A DNA stretch of 64,000 nucleotides from Sternotherus odoratus (Eukaryota; Chordata; Testudines; Kinosternidae): the NCBI GenBank assembly GCA_032164245.1, contig JAVMKO010000001.1, forward strand, positions 169,003,434-169,067,433, given 5' to 3'. Positions within the stretch are counted from its first letter, which is position 1. Each line of letters starts with the position of its first letter. Shown here in pieces: positions 1-10,427 of this stretch. The translations under genes and the position numbers were made by a program. The notes beneath the pieces were generated by a model. The model was not told the origin of the DNA. It saw only the letters and a list, made by a program, of their open reading frames with translations, and did not search any database.

Positions 1-866
1 GAACAATCAGACCTTTAGGTAAACAAGTTTAAGTTTGCATAAAGACAAAGCCTTAGATACAATACGAGCTTGATGCAAATACAGAGAAATACATCATAAT
101 ACTTCTCATGAAAACAGTTTAGATCACCAGTAATGAGTGGACTACCCAAAAAAATTAAACTAACTCAGCAGCACTCTTCTTTAAAAATGAAAGTGGACCA
201 TTTCTAGAGGCTCTCCTTACAAGTCATGTGGTGTAGAGACATTTCTTGTAGTCTAACACCTCAAGAAATTAAAATGATCAGGAGCTACTAACACTGTGCA
301 ACACCCTCAAGTGAGAATTTGAATGTACATTTCCTTAAAGTGCTAAGCAGAACAGAGATAATCACCTGTCTCCTTGGCAGACAACACTGAAGCAAACTTG
401 CCAAAAAGCAGAGCTACATCATCACAAATCCACAGTAACAGCTTCAAGCCCATAACAAAACAAAAGCAGGATTTTGTCTCTTTATATTTAGAGCAATGCT
501 GTTGCATCACCAAGGTGACTGAAACAGAAGCACGGAGTTACACGCCTTCTTTTCCAACCCCCCCGCCGCCAGCATGCGGTAAATTACAGATTTAAGAGTT
601 GCTGAGTCACACTCAGTAAGGTAGAACTGTGGTAATTGAACCCAAGCATCTGGATTACAGCATTTAAAACATGTTCAAGCAACGCAATGATCTCATTAAA
701 CTTCGTGCATGGCTGATTTCTTATTCCCAGAATTACTGGACTAAGCAACTGAGTTTTATAAAAAACACCTTCACCCAGCAGCAGTTGCTTGTTTCCCCAT
801 TCCAATTTATCTCCCTCCATTTTGCCCCTCCCCCATTTTATTCTCATTATATAGGAGGTCTCCATG
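1..866. other. No gene recognised
   Basis: AT-rich sequence with no protein or repeat I recognise. If CBS lies to the left, this would be its first intron. Confidence 0.5.
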
Positions 867-1148
867 CAAGGCTGGACTTACCATGAGGTGAACTGAGACC
901 GCCACCTCAGGTGCCAGTCTGTGGGCGGTTGGGGGGGGAAAGAGACACTAGGACCCAGAGTGTAGAAAATTGTGTCTGCTGTTGGTGCATATGTATTCCC
1001 TCTGCTCTGGATGCACAGAGATGGTAGAGTGTTGTTCCCTCCTCCCTCCAGCACAAGAGACCTTTCAAAGTTTTGGCCCAAGCAACGGGCATGGTGGTGT
1101 CATTTGAGCTCCCTGCCTCAGGTGCCAAAACGTTGTAGGCCGGCCCTG
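867..1148 (+). mobile_element. hAT deletion derivative (282 bp), relative of the 38.9-39.7 kb relic
   Basis: Inverted ends CAAGGCTGGACTTAC and, at the right, the complement of CAGGGCCGGCCTAC. Flanking 8-bp duplications are TCTCCATG (859-866) and TCTCCAGG (1149-1156), 7/8 matching. The right 120 bp closely match 39620-39716, downstream of a decayed hAT transposase. It has no coding capacity. Confidence 0.8.
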
Positions 1149-1397
1149 TCTCCAGGCCCTTGTTTCACCCCCTCACTACTCTGGAATTTCCTTCCCCTTA
1201 TTGAGGGCTCAGTCCTGCATGAGGCTGAGCACTCTGAGTCCAGCGTCCCATTAGCATAAATAAGACAATTACTTATTTAAAAGCAAACCACACGGTTAGT
1301 TACTTCACTGGATTACGGCCAGCATGCTCAGCACCTTGCAGGACCAAGCCCGTAGAAAGATACGGGATATACAGAGAAAATGAGGGACTATTTATTT

Positions 1398-1719
1398 CAT
1401 GGGTGTCCAATCTTTTGGCTTTCCTGGGCCACATTGGAAGACGACGAGAGGTCTTGGGCCACGCGTTATGCCTAGTACACACGAATTCTTTGCTACAATT
1501 CATTTTATGTGACATTAGAGTCCTCTCGCTCTTTATTAGTCAATTTCATCAGTTTTTCGGGTTTTTTGGTCGAACTGTTTGCAATTATAATGCGAATTAT
1601 GAATAATACTCAGTTATTTGTGGACGTAATCTCATAAATGTTGTAAGTTTACGATTTTGTGTTGGGCCGCATTCATAGCCGTCCTGGGCCGCATGCGGCC
1701 CGCGGGTTGGACAAGCCTG
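1398..1719 (+). mobile_element. Non-autonomous hAT (Charlie-like) element
   Basis: Ends CATGGGTGTCCAA and complement of CAGGCTTGTCCAA; flanks ATTTATTT (1390-1397) and ATTTATGT (1720-1727), 7/8 matching. The right part is the 'gggccgcatgcggcccgcgg' motif. A very similar element is familiar from mammalian DNA. Confidence 0.75.
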
Positions 1720-1734
1720 ATTTATGTAGAGACT

Positions 1735-1830
1735 AACAAATGTTAGTCTCTAAATAAAAGTGCCACAAGGACTCCTCATTGTATTTGCTGATACAGACGA
1801 ACACGGCTACTTCTATCGGATACCTGTATT
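1735..1830 (-). mobile_element. Turtle tRNA-derived SINE fragment
   Basis: Diverged copy of the SINE whose head reads, on the complement, gatac...agccgtgttcgtctg. It abuts the hAT element on its left. Confidence 0.6.
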
Positions 1831-2664
1831 TATTTTAAAAGGGCATCACAAACCTTGCATTAATATAGATTACTTGCAAATCATCCATTTCTAGAGAGTA
1901 TTTCTCACCACCTTTTGTTTTTCTGCTCACCCCATGAAACAAAATAACCTCCAAATACATTTAAAAAAAACACACACACACACAGAGGCCCATGGAAAGA
2001 CAATATTTACTATCCTTTTATCAGGATAAGTACTACTGAAATGAATACTGCAAATAAGGTTTTTGATAAATTAATCCACTAGAGACCATCTTGATAAGAG
2101 GATTTTCCATCCAACAATGTTTTCTTTACTGTCCAGAAGATCACATCATATGTTCTAATGCTTCACCCATCTTAAAAATACTAGAATTTAATACACTGGA
2201 ATCTTGACAAAACAGAATCCAATAAAACATCATTTACCCTCTGCACTGTAATTGGAGAAAGCTATCCACTCCTCCCATCTGCAAAATCTATCTGTAACTC
2301 TAGTTTATACTAGGTGCCCCAAGCAGATCCTGTTTCTAGTGCAGCAGATTATAAGCACCAAGGATTTCAGCAAGACTTGGAATAAAAGAGGTCTGGAAGG
2401 CGGCACCTGGCTATCTGTATGTGCCAGACTAACTCTATCACACATCCATACACATATTCATTATCATAACAATTGGTCAAAATCTCATCCACCAGGATCA
2501 CATTTTCCAGATTTCAACCAGGACAAGTGGTTTATTTCATGCAGTTAATTTCCTAACGACCGGAAGACAAAGTAACAGGAACTGGATAACTTTGTTCCCC
2601 AACTCGGACCATCGCATCAACGTTCATCCTACACCATCCAGCAGGAAAGCTTATGCTCCAAAAC
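1831..2664. other. No gene recognised
   Basis: AT-rich sequence with a short (CA)n at about 1972-1984. No supported coding region. Confidence 0.5.
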
Positions 2665-2665
2665 A

Positions 2666-2735
2666 TGTTAGTCTAGACTCTTCGTCGCGTTTGCAGATCC
2701 AGACTAACAGGGCTACCCCTCTGATACTGGACATC
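2666..2735 (-). mobile_element. Turtle tRNA-derived SINE head fragment
   Basis: Contains gcagatccagactaacaggg and gctacccctctgatac, the reverse complement of the SINE 5' end. No target-site duplication seen. Confidence 0.7.
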
Positions 2736-2769
2736 CAAGACATGAGGCTGCTAACTCCAATCCCCACCA

Positions 2770-3560
2770 TTGCCTGCACTTTTGGGGGGAGGGCAATACA
2801 GTGATGTAACGATGGCGCGGGGCCGGCGCACACAGGATGCCTTCGCTCCCATTCGGGAAATCTCCAAATCATGCGGAGAGAGAGAGAGAGAAAAGGGGGA
2901 AGCTGAACCCATTCGTCATCGTAACTATTTCCACCTGGGTGACCGGCCCTCTTGCAACCTCATCTACCGGCTGCAGCACAAGCTGATGCAATCGGACAGC
3001 GGCAGGGACGGGAAACCCGCACAAAGAACACGCAGCTGAGGCAGCGAAGACGAAACCCCGGCAGCGCGGTGCATCTCCCCGGCCAACATGAAGCCCCCGG
3101 GCTGCCCATTCCCCTTCTCCCTCCACCCGCGGCCCCCACCCGAGCTCTCCCATCCGCTCGCCGCAGGGGCAGCCCCGCTACTTGAACTTACTCGGAGTGA
3201 CAGGAAGAGACAAGAAGCAGCAGCAGCCGCCGTCACCTAAGTCCCACCGCGCGTGGATGAGACGCCCCGGACCGCAGCCCCCAGCTGTTTGCCTGCGCTT
3301 GTGCGAGGGGAATTCTCCCAGTCGTTCCCCTCTCTAGCTTTTGGAGAGGGGACGCGCGCTGATTGGCCAGGCGGGGGGCGGAGGGGGGCACGTCCCTCCA
3401 ATAGAAAAGCAGAGTCGCTCCGATGATGGCCCTGGCCCTGCGCACGTTCCCTCCTGCGCGTGTTTAGCCAGGGGGAGAGACCGTGGGGCCCACGCAGCTG
3501 TGTGATCTCAGAGCCAGCAGCATCCAGCTTTCTAGCTCCCACGGGAGAGGGCACATCCTA
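2770..3560 (-). promoter_or_regulatory. CpG-rich promoter-like region, possible CBS non-coding exon 1
   Basis: The region is GC- and CpG-rich with a GC box at about 3370-3385, CCAAT on the plus strand at 3398-3402 and on the minus strand at 3361-3367 (complement of attggcc). On the minus strand a good donor, CGA|GTAAGTT, lies at 3192/3191, which would end a first exon running roughly 3350-3192. In human, CBS is the minus-strand neighbour on this side of U2AF1 and begins with non-coding exons, so a CBS promoter is the likeliest identity. No CBS coding exon is in the window. A different or bidirectional promoter is possible. A (GA)n tract lies at 2876-2892. Confidence 0.4.
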
Positions 3561-3660
3561 ACGCCATCCCTCTAGCCCATCAGATAAACACCTAGCCTTC
3601 TTATAGAAGGAATGGAGCTAAAATATTTTTTCTACCACTTCAAGGAGCTAGCAACAGATA

Positions 3661-3751
3661 CACATCCGAGGAAGTGGGTATTAGCCCACCACAGCTTATG
3701 CTTCAATACTTTAGTCAGTCTTTAAGGTGCCACAAAACTCTTTGTCACTTC
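3661..3751 (-). mobile_element. 5'-truncated SINE with 11-bp target-site duplication
   Basis: The body (cacagcttatgcttcaatac, tttaaggtgccacaaaactc) is the turtle SINE in reverse. It lacks the tRNA-like head. Exact flanks AGCAACAGATA at 3650-3660 and 3752-3762 mark a LINE-mediated insertion. Confidence 0.8.
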
Positions 3752-3762
3752 AGCAACAGATA

Positions 3763-4567
3763 TATGCCCCAATCCTGCAACCAGACTTGTTCAGGCAGGC
3801 CCCTTTGCCCACACAGACACCATTGCAGGATCAGGGTCATACACAAACCAGCTATGCATCTGTGAAAGTTGCTGATACGGTAGTGATGGGTGCCACCAGA
3901 AGAACCTAGAGCAATATTAATGAACATATCCAGACATACATTTAACAGCACATCACATATTAAATGAGAAAGTATGGTTTTGTGTTTAAATGGGCAAACA
4001 AGGGTTGGATACTGAAAGGTACAGAGCACTCAGACCCTGACCCAAGGAAGAACTCAAAAGTATTCAGTGCTGAAGGGAGTCTTCCAGTTGCAGCTCTTAA
4101 GGACTCAGGCCAGACCCTCAAAGATTTTTGGACACCTAACTTCCCTTGGTTTCAGTGAATTAGGCACCTAAATACCTCTGAGGATCTGGGCCTAAATCCC
4201 CAACCTAAGGAAGACACAAGCATGCTGCCACGGTAGCCTTGTGATATCAATAATTAAAATAAGCAGTGAATTTGTAATTGATGCTTTACATGTAATCTAG
4301 CAATAGTAGGCCCTGCAGGAGTAGCATTTTCATCCAATCTAACTTTGATCTCACCTCTCCCACTCATGGTTGGGAATACATCCCACTCCACTAGCAGCAG
4401 GTACTTCAATATGAAAAGGAGTAGCACCACCTTACCCAATAAGCCAGTGACAATGAAACAAGGAATTACAAGGCACATACAGCTCTTCATAACATTACAC
4501 GCAGTTCTCATCTAGGGGTTTAATAAGATGATGCACCAGTTGCTTTGGAGGAAAAAATTATACAGAA
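3763..4567. other. Intergenic, possible old repeat at about 4090-4200
   Basis: The stretch with 'ggatctgggcctaaatcc' resembles an ancient sauropsid repeat also seen near 44180-44232 and 44388-44405. Nothing else recognised. Confidence 0.35.
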
Positions 4568-5209
4568 CTAGCATAAGTGCCCGGCGCTGCTCGGGTCAGT
4601 CGGAGGTGGGGAGGTGGCAGACAGCTGACACCCCCTGACCAACCCCAACACCCACCCCTCACCCCTCACCCACCCCGACACCTTCCCACCCCCCGAAGCA
4701 AACCCGAAACCCCCACCTCACCCCCCCGACCGAATCCGACACCCCCACCTCACTTACCGTCCCACCAAACCCAACTCAGATCCGTCGCAGGAGGGGAGGG
4801 GGCCCAGAGCCGAGGGATTCCGGGGACCTTCGCAGGTGGGGGGGGGCACAGAGCTGATGTAGTCCGGGGTTCCGTTGGGGAGGTGGGAGGGGCAGAGAAC
4901 TGAGGGATCTCCGGGGTTCCGTTGGAGGAGGGAGGGGTGAGCTGAGCGAGTGAGGTGTCTGTTGGAGGGGGGTATTATGACATCATCACCACCTAACTGC
5001 CAAGCTGATGTGATTGGCCCTGAAAGACTTTCACCCCTGGGGGGCGTCAGAGGTGAGATCCGAAAATTTTTCGACCCTTACCAGCATCTAGACCCCAAGA
5101 CCCCTCACTGTACCAAAATTCAAGTCTCTGGCTCAAACGGTGCGGGAGGACTTCGCAGTCATACGTACATACATACACTCATACATACACCACTTGACTT
5201 TTATATAGA
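4568..5209 (-). mobile_element. Helitron-like non-autonomous element
   Basis: Read on the minus strand it begins TCTATATAAAAGTC after an A (5210) and ends CTAG (4571-4568) before a T, with a GC-rich CCCG...CGGG hairpin-type stretch just before the end. No target-site duplication, as expected for Helitrons. Its first 240 bp match the element at 57864-58637. The middle is a C-rich imperfect minisatellite. Confidence 0.75.
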
Positions 5210-5459
5210 TAGATAGCACAGAGTAAGACAAACAGGATTGCACCAAAGTATATACTGTACCTCACTCATCAACTTTTCCTCCTAACAAACAACCCTGCAA
5301 AACCCCAAATAGTGGTTAACCACTCAGGCCAAAGTGGGCAACAGAGTAGTCTACAAGAACAGGAATGAGACGCAGGAGGTGCAGCACAGGAGACTTTAGA
5401 ATTCCCAAGTTTTGACCATTCAGTAAGTGGCCACATCCTGCTCACTTTATTTGTGTGAC

Positions 5460-5990
5460 TGGTATTAGGTCTTATCTTCACACACAGTTGTACTGGTTTA
5501 ATTAAAAGCACAATTTAAAATAACCATATTAGTACAAAAAAGGCTGAGCAAATATAAACCTGGCTTACAACAGTTTAATTTAGGTTGATTAGAAATAGGT
5601 TTTGGTTAAACTGAAATAAGGATAGGTCTTCACTACCCGCCGAATTGGTGGGTAGCAATCGATCTTTTGGTGATCGATTTACCACATCTCATTAAGATGC
5701 AATAAATCGATCGCCAGCGGCACCCCCGTCGACTGAGGAACTCCAGCTCGCCGAGAGGCGCAAGCTGGAGTCAAGAGGGGAGCTTGCCACTGACCGCTGC
5801 TGCCATGAGGATGGCAGGTAAGTCGGTTGAAGATATGCCGACTTCAGCTATGTTATTCACATAACTGAAGTTGCGTATCTTCAGTCGATCCCTCCCCATA
5901 GTGTAGACCAGCCCTTTGAGAGCAGCTACACAGGGCTATACACTCATTTAAGTTAAACCAGTGCAATATGTATGTATAGAAGCCTACGCC
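5460..5990. mobile_element. Old DNA-transposon remnant interrupted by a MITE
   Basis: Flanks carry ctggtttaattaaaa (about 5495) and agttaaaccagtgcaat (about 5953), which look like opposite ends of one element. The 5624-5915 MITE sits between them. Boundaries are approximate. Confidence 0.4.
5624..5915 (+). mobile_element. MITE with internal hairpin, copy 1
   Basis: Starts aggtcttcactacccgcc and ends gtgtagaccagccct. It contains the near-palindrome cttcagctatgttattcaca-taactgaag (5842-5871) and tgatcgattta arms. A second copy lies at 47782-48077. It has no coding capacity. Confidence 0.65.
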
Positions 5991-8900
5991 TCTTTGCTGC
6001 TCTTGGATCTGGGTGCTAATTAGTGCAAACTGCAGTGAGTGTATTTGACATATCAAAATATTTTAAAACAATCCAGGAACAAATGGGTAAAGTATGCAGA
6101 TTGACCACCACTACAGATAAACCCCACTACTGTACTGTTAAGGAAAATCAGCATGGTAGATCATGTATTATAGGGGGCTCACTCCTGACATTAGCAAGGA
6201 CAAAGACTGGCCCTGTGATCCACACACATGGAATCATGAGATATGGGTTTTGCTGATTTCCATATACATGATTTACTATTGTAGGCAATTAAAACAGAGA
6301 CCCCCACTAAACAAAAAAGCCTCGTTGACTAGTCCACCAACCAGGTCTAAGATGTTTATGTATATACAAAGTAAACAGTTCTAAGTTTGTGATATATCAA
6401 TTTAGTCAGAAAAGAGAAATAGACATTTAATATTTCTACAGTAAAAATGAGTATGTGTAATTAGAACCAATTTAGGAATTCTTTCAAAAATCACTATCTA
6501 GAACAGAGGCAGGGCTGTAATACTGTACAACAAACATTTAGCTCCCCAAAAGTAGCAGAATTAGTACTACTAAAAAAAATGCAAAGATGCAGCTGTCAGG
6601 CACCAAAGGCTTTTAAAGTAGTTTCTACCCTGTAGTGTGCGATTATATATATGTAGAATAAAAGGACAAGAAATTCAGATTTAACCTCTCCGTGCAGTTA
6701 GCTTGAAACGTAGCGACGTTAGCAGAGGAACCAGCTACAATCTCTAACCTTTGACTGAAACCAATTTACCAAGTTGTGTTGTACAATGACAGGGAGAAAG
6801 GGAGTGCGTTAGGCTTTTAAGACACTAGTTATTTCCTAAATTGTGCAAGCTCCTTCTGTCATGTTCTTAATAAAAGTGATGTGGTATTAACCAAGATTGA
6901 TTTCTACAACCAAATACAAAACAGATCCTGCAGCCTTTACTCAAGTACCCTTAATGATTTGCATAAGGAAAGACAGCAGTCTCCACTTTGTAACACCAGT
7001 GCCCAAGTGCTATCCATGGATTTAACTGTTTGCAGATTGAGGAAACAAAGACCATTCGCTAGAATATTTTAAAAAGAGAGATCTGTCTCTTAAATGAAAA
7101 TAATGGTTTAGTTAAAATTTTTTAGTACCTGACCACCTTTCTGGCACAGTTTAAAGAAAAATGTCTGGTTTAAAGGAAGGGTTATGTTTCTATTACTTGC
7201 AGATTATGTATCAAAAAACACCTTTATTTTGAACAAGTTCTCCATTTGGTTTTACAGTTTTAACATACATAATATTCATGGACAAGCAGCATTTTACAGA
7301 AGAATCAGATTTGAGCCTAATACAAGTAAGAGGAAGTCACTTGGAATTAAGAGTTTATTTAAAATTAAGCATATCCAAACAAAGGTACCATATGCTATCA
7401 TTAATTTGAGATTAAGAAATTCCATGAGCTAAAAGTGTTTTTCAACAGAAACATTTGGAAATAGTCATGAGTAGGTACCTTTAAAAAATATTACTTGTTC
7501 TACACTTTATATATGTTAAGGGATTAGGATAATAAAGTGAAGTTTCTCCACTTCCATTAATAAAACTAATCAGCAGTTTTAAGTGGTTTTGAGGAAGTGA
7601 CATTTGTGCCAACTCCTCTTAAAAGTTCAGACTGAACAATTTCACTAATGTAGTATGCAATGTTACAGGTGTAGGACAAGGCTACCCTGACAATTGAGTT
7701 TGTGCTAGATATGTGCTCTTGTGCTCTCCACTAGTCAGATTGTGAAAATGTGCAAACTGTAAAAGTTTTTCTTCCTTGTGAAATTCAGTGACATCCCCTG
7801 GTTTGCTATCAGTGCCCCTGAATGCATTTTGAGTTAGGTTATTAATTCACAAGGTCACAAAATAATACATTCACTGGATTTCAATGAGAGGGAGAAAAAT
7901 GTTGAAGTAAAATAAAGCAAAGGATGAGAAATTGTTTTCTTTGTAATTCATTTGTGATATGTACAAGGTTAGGTCTTGATTACAAACCAAAGCTGTACCA
8001 GACTAAAATAATTTAAACAGATACAAATCACTGCACAGACACGGTCTTATATCAGTTTAGATGGTTAGCATCAGGACTTTGTGGTGCAGACAAGGTCTTA
8101 CACATGCTGTTTGCCACGCAAAATGTGAGATATTTATTTGTAGGCATTGCCTAAATGCACACGAATACTGTCCCTATCTTGCTGGATCTTCCAAGCTAAT
8201 TAGAAAAGAGTGTTAAGTAACACAATGTCAGTGAAAAGAAAATGGGTAAATCTTAACATGTACATTGTTAACTTTTAGCCCTCTAATTCATCTCAATTTC
8301 AATCTCTCAGTTGGCGGCAGGGGCAACCCCAGCTTTCAGCTCCTTGTGATATTGCCACCCAAAGTCCTCGAAACATTGTTGAAGTCCTTGAGGTGACAGG
8401 AAGCCAGAACCTGATTTCTAGTGTATTGAAACATAGAACATCAAAGCCACCTTTACACATCATAATGGTACAGTAAGAAAAAAGCTTCTTTTGCTTTGCC
8501 CTTAGCCTTTAAAACCAAGTTTCTGTATGTGCTGATTTCCCCTCAATCTGGTTAGTGAAGGCATTCTGCACAAATCTGGGAATAACTTAATTTTTATTTT
8601 AGCCCAAAAGTTCACCTTAAAGAGGTAAAATGTGTATGATTTTGTGCTTCCCTCCTTAATCACTATTTGCCACTTCTAAGTGCCAGTGAGTGCGGCCTTT
8701 TCTTATGTTTATCTTTTGGGGATAAAAGAATAAAAACTTAAAGTTAATTATTAGCCTGGCCACAAAATGTCTATAGCTACTGCATTTAGATAGAGTTATT
8801 CTTCAACCACTTTTAGGCAAATTCTCATTAATACAAGCTTTTGAAAATATTAGTAGCATTAGTAAATTTCCTCCCTTTCTGAAAGCTAAATAATTCCTGA

Positions 8901-10119
8901 TGTATAGGAAGTTGTAACTGATGGATACTTTCTACAACAATTTATGCCATTTCATGAATTAATAAACAGACCAGGATCCAAGTCTGATTATACATCTTGT
9001 AAAGTCAGCTACTGTACAAGTTATATAGCACTTAACATGTTACAGCAACTCATCAGTTAGCTTTAGCGCTAAAAGCAGCACTGAATCTCATAAAATGTAT
9101 TTTCCTGAATGAAGTCCCGCTATGATTCAGAGTTGCAATGAAGAATGTGGATAGAATAAGCCTAAAATATCTTAACTTAAAATGTAATAAAATGCTCTTG
9201 TCCATTAGCTTTGTTATGCAAGTGCCTTATGTAGGAAAAGATGCTTTTAACTACAGTTCAGATCTTCTCTTAGAAGTGAGAAACAGATGGAGAAGGTACA
9301 GTGTATTTTTCACTGGCGCCCAACTTACTGCTTATCCTGAATACTGATATGCTTTTAGTTAAAGGACAACCAATGGAACTTCAAGTAAAAGAAACCTTCC
9401 AGGAAGGTGGACCTGATACTCATTTTTTATTTTTAAACACAGAACTCATCCTGCTGAATGGAGCATGAGCTTTTGCATTATAACTTGATGGTATGTTATA
9501 GGATACTGCATTCATAGCTTTAGCCTTAATACTGCACTAGATACACTGTCCTTCTAATCTAAGGAATCATCTGAGGCAGATAGAGATGTGTGTGTTTGAA
9601 GAATAAAAAAACCCTTAACTATGAATTCTGGCACAGTCAGGAGTAGCAACTCAACTACTCCAGAGGGCTTAGAGAATAGGCTTTAGATTTCACACCAATG
9701 AATTGGATTTATTGTAAATGCCACAGTCACAGCGATAGACAGTGCACAGACTTCTATTAACATACATATTTTTGTAACTTAGCATTTCTACTGAGTAAAT
9801 AAACGCACTTTGCACAGCCTTCCTTTAAATGTGCCTAAACTAACCTAAATAAGCAGACAGCATAGCAGAAAAGGGAAACTTAAATTGTAACTGTCTCTTA
9901 AGCAATATAGCACTTTATCCATGTATATAATATACTATTTTATATTATATACACAGGCATGCACATTTTCCTTAACAGTTAATTCATACCTGAATGTAAA
10001 AACTTGCATACTTCCAATACAATTGCCACCTTTACCGCAAGCATAGTTAATCCAGCTATTTGTCAAGAAAGAGGAATGACAGTTAAAAAGACTTCCCCCA
10101 CAAGAAACAAGTTACACAA
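5991..10119. other. Intergenic region downstream of U2AF1
   Basis: AT-rich, no supported coding region or RNA gene. A possible old DNA-transposon remnant lies at about 7970-8100 (ggtcttgattacaaacc ... gcagacaaggtctta). Confidence 0.5.
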
Positions 10120-10246
10120 AGAATACTGTATCACTACAAATTTTTATTCAGAAGCCCATCTTTTTTTAAAAAAAATCTTATTAGGAACTTGTTTGGTCAA
10201 TCAACTACAACACTTTCTATCAGACATATAGTAAAAATGGCATGGC
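10120..10246 (-). terminator. U2AF1: U2AF1 3' UTR and polyadenylation signal
   Basis: A minus-strand AATAAA lies at 10148-10143, about 100 nt past the stop codon, as in the short 3' UTR of mammalian U2AF1. The stretch between also resembles the human 3' UTR as I recall it. The cleavage site was not resolved; the lower bound is approximate. Confidence 0.75.
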
Positions 10247-10427
10247 TCAGAATCGACCAGATCTTTCACGATCTCTTGACCGCCTCCTATCACGTTCCCG
10301 TCCTCCTCCTCCTCCTCCTCCTCCACCGCCGCCGCCGCCGCCTCCTCCTCCTCCACCACCACCACCTCCACGACCACGATCTCTGGATCTAGAACGACGT
10401 TCACGGGACCTTGACCTGGATCTATGC
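10247..10427 (-). CDS. U2AF1: U2AF1 coding exon 8 (RS domain, poly-Gly, stop)
   Basis: The last coding exon begins after a T-rich tract ending TCTGCAG and encodes [19 protein letters not shown], 23 consecutive glycines (10301-10369), [17 protein letters not shown] and the stop at 10247-10249. The RS dipeptides bind SR proteins. The glycine codons on the minus strand run GGA1, GGT4, GGA4, GGC5, GGT1, GGA8. Confidence 0.97.
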
